Origin: Escherichia hormaechei_A
GTDB taxonomy: Bacteria > Pseudomonadota > Gammaproteobacteria > Enterobacterales > Enterobacteriaceae
DNA length: 64,000 bases
Direction of reading: 5' to 3'
NCBI GenBank assembly: GCA_042434945.1
Contig: CP170191.1
Coordinates: 2,728,001-2,792,000, forward strand
Shown here: one piece after another, positions 62,184 through 64,000 of the stretch
How the letters are laid out: every line of letters starts with the position of its first letter
How positions within the stretch are numbered: the first letter of the stretch is position 1
Notes under the pieces: model-generated
The model's database searches: none
Told to the model about the DNA's origin: nothing
Seen by the model: only the letters and a program-made list of their open reading frames with translations
Program-made: the position numbers and the translations under genes

Positions 62184-64000
62184 ATGCCTCCAGCGCCGTC
62201 AGGGGCACTGGTTTACCAATCAAATAGCCCTGCAAATAGTCCACGCCAAATCGCAGCAACATCTCGCGTTGTTCAGCCGATTCCACATATTCAGCCACTA
62301 CACAAAGCGATTTCGTTTTGGCCATGTTGCAAATGGACTGCACGATCATCGCATCCATGCTGTCGGTGCAGATATCTTTCACGAAGCAGCCATCGATCTT
62401 AATGATATCGGCCTCCAGCCGCTTCAGGCGCTCAAAGTTGGCATAGCCGGTACCAAAGTCATCAATAGCAATGCGGAAGCCGTAATCCCGCAGCTGCTGG
62501 ATATTGTTGATGCTGCTTCCCGAGTCAGAGAAAGCCTGTTCCTCGGTGATCTCAATGACGATATCTTGCGGCGCAATGGCGTAGCGTTCAAAAAGCGCGA
62601 TGATCTCAGCCGCTATCTCATTTTGCATCAGCGTCAGCGGCATCAGATTAACGGAGAACCGCGTTCCGGCCCGTTCGGACGGATGGCTGCGCATCCACAT
62701 CAGCAATTTTTCCACCACGTTCAGGTCAAATCGGTGGCTCAGGTTAAACTGAGCAATCAGCGGAATAAAGCGATCAGGCGTGATGATCTCCCCCTCGCTT
62801 TCAAGCCTTGAGAGGATTTCAAAGTACCCTTCCCCACGCGCGTTATGGATTGGCTGGGCATAAAGGTGAAGCCCACCGATATCAAGGGCGCGTTTTATGC
62901 GGGCCAGCATCAGCACTCTGTCCGTCGTCTGACCGGAGACATCATCCAGACTGTTGGTTAACGCCAGGACGTTGTGCCCGGCACAGGACTGCTCGGAGAG
63001 CCAGCTCAGCTGACCCAGCGTGTGATGCAGGCTTTCTCCATCCGGCACTTCACCCCAGGAGGCGCCAAACTCGATGTCGAGCTCAGTCTTGTTCCAGATA
63101 ATCTTACGGCTGTTCAGATGATCAACCATATATTGCAGACGTTCAGCCGTGCCCGGACCCAGCAAGACCACTACCAGCTCACTGCCCGGCAACTGGAAGA
63201 GCTTCTCGTCTTTTTGCAATAACGGTTGCAGCGACGCGGTTATCATCTTTTTACAATGTACACGCATGAGGATGCCGTAGTGACGGCTCAGGAATTCGAG
63301 ATTATCCAGGCGCAGGCAGCAGACTTTGGCCTCGGGATGGTGCTGTAAAAACACTTCCAGCGCACGAATGTTAGGCAGACCGGTGAGCGGATCGGTAAGC
63401 GCCCTCTCCTGCCACCCCTGTTTCAGCCATTCACTTTTCTGATAGATCCGCGACATGTAAAGCAGGCAGATGGCGAAAGAGATAAGCACCGACAGGATAA
63501 AGGAGAGCGAGTGGCCCGATTCAACACCATTAAGAAAATTATAATTATAGGTCAACAGCATGAGCGCCGAGGCCGCCCAGAATAAAGAGATGAGCGCATA
63601 GCTCAGACGACCAATCCCCAGGGTGAAAAGAATGAAAACGATTGGCATCAAATAACCCGCAATAAACTGCGACTCAAAAGGCGCGCATAAAATAGCGATC
63701 ATCGTGATCAACAGCATCAGCCACACAACGATAAATAACGCTTTTTTGTGACAAAAGAGGGGCTTCACGCTTCGCCGCCAGAATGTTCGGGCATAGCGAG
63801 GATAAATAATCATTCTTAACGGATAATAGAACATCATGGTGAAAATCAGGGCGGCACAAATCAGACTCTGAATATCGATAACGTTATAAATTGCAGAGCC
63901 TTCGCCGAAATAGGAGGAGATTGTCACCGGGAAATCAAATAAATATCCCGCCAGATACATCGATAATTTGATGCCCACAGGCACCATAAATCCGAGCCAG
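62182..64000 (-). CDS. pdeA: c-di-GMP phosphodiesterase PdeA (YfeA), 5' end outside window
   Basis: The C-terminal ~605 residues of a membrane-bound EAL protein are present, and the frame is still open at base 64000. E. coli PdeA is 729 aa, so about 120 N-terminal residues are missing. In order: the end of a multi-helix membrane (MASE1-type) domain, a degenerate GGDEF domain (LTDPLTGLPNIRALEVF, but PGSELVVVL in place of the GGDEF signature) and an EAL domain. EAL motifs are EILSRLE (EIL variant, catalytic Glu kept), NLMP, EITEEQ, DDFGTGYANFERL and KIDGCFV, so hydrolysis is plausible. It lies next to nupC as in E. coli but is strongly diverged. Confidence 0.9.
   Translation of the reverse strand, partial: WLGFMVPVGIKLSMYLAGYLFDFPVTISSYFGEGSAIYNVIDIQSLICAALIFTMMFYYPLRMIIYPRYARTFWRRSVKPLFCHKKALFIVVWLMLLITMIAILCAPFESQFIAGYLMPIVFILFTLGIGRLSYALISLFWAASALMLLTYNYNFLNGVESGHSLSFILSVLISFAICLLYMSRIYQKSEWLKQGWQERALTDPLTGLPNIRALEVFLQHHPEAKVCCLRLDNLEFLSRHYGILMRVHCKKMITASLQPLLQKDEKLFQLPGSELVVVLLGPGTAERLQYMVDHLNSRKIIWNKTELDIEFGASWGEVPDGESLHHTLGQLSWLSEQSCAGHNVLALTNSLDDVSGQTTDRVLMLARIKRALDIGGLHLYAQPIHNARGEGYFEILSRLESEGEIITPDRFIPLIAQFNLSHRFDLNVVEKLLMWMRSHPSERAGTRFSVNLMPLTLMQNEIAAEIIALFERYAIAPQDIVIEITEEQAFSDSGSSINNIQQLRDYGFRIAIDDFGTGYANFERLKRLEADIIKIDGCFVKDICTDSMDAMIVQSICNMAKTKSLCVVAEYVESAEQREMLLRFGVDYLQGYLIGKPVPLTALEA

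Noticed and set aside
62098..62811. 237-codon open frame opposite the EAL domain of pdeA
   Set aside because: It is fully antisense to conserved EAL coding sequence, with no start signal or recognisable domain.

Overview
The gene order (ackA-pta, yfcDEFGH, folX, hisPMQJ-argT, ubiX-purF-cvpA-dedD-folC-accD-dedA-truA-usg-pdxB-flk, yfcJ, fabB, mnmC, yfcL-epmC-yfcA-mepA-aroC-prmB, smrB, sixA, fadJI, yfcZ, fadL, mlaA, yfdC, argW, lpxP, ypdK, alaC, pyrSR, glk, yfeO, ipdC, ypeC, mntH, nupC, pdeA) is the standard enterobacterial chromosome near minute 52 of the E. coli map. It is a core-genome window, not a mobile island. No insertion sequence, prophage or CRISPR array is visible.

The most unusual property is that the DNA looks like two genomes spliced together. 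Seven blocks (about 1-2642, 12757-26270, 29240-30870, 32690-43222, 49590-53568, 53700-54800 and 59452-62140) encode proteins that, from memory, are identical or nearly identical to E. coli K-12. The one intact REP cluster inside them (19871-19956) is of the E. coli type. The DNA between them looks like the Enterobacter cloacae group: an E. cloacae-like ipdC, diverged FadL, MlaA, YfdC and MnmC, an added transketolase/PTS operon, and a different REP family. Several borders fall inside genes (hisP, pdxB, mnmC, fadL, alaC, glk, yfeO, mntH). Single-base deletions break hisP, glk and fadJ, and the first two lie at a border. This could be extensive homologous recombination, or a chimeric or badly polished assembly of two strains. 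The sequence alone cannot decide.

Layout. 1-2642: acetate pathway (end of ackA, pta). 2757-7994: Enterobacter-type sugar locus in which a LacI-family repressor diverges from PTS IIA-IIB-IIC plus a split transketolase. 7998-12538: yfcD to yfcH, folX and an acetyltransferase. 12679-16733: histidine and lysine/arginine/ornithine uptake. 16999-26794: ubiX, purF, cvpA, dedD, folC, accD, dedA, truA, usg, pdxB. 26906-32619: flk, yfcJ, fabB, mnmC. 32678-37944: yfcL, epmC, yfcA, mepA, aroC, prmB, smrB. 37991-44253: sixA and fatty-acid uptake and anaerobic beta-oxidation (fadJI, yfcZ, fadL) with FadR-type sites. 44296-49502: mlaA, yfdC, tRNA-Arg(CCU), a globin-coupled diguanylate cyclase, lpxP and the 23-residue ypdK. 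49511-54568: alaC, the PyrSR pyruvate sensor and glk. 54772-64000: yfeO, ipdC, an aldo/keto reductase, ypeC, mntH, nupC and a partial c-di-GMP phosphodiesterase.

Gene families and gene order are well supported. The assignment of blocks to E. coli rests on recalled protein sequences and needs an alignment to confirm it.
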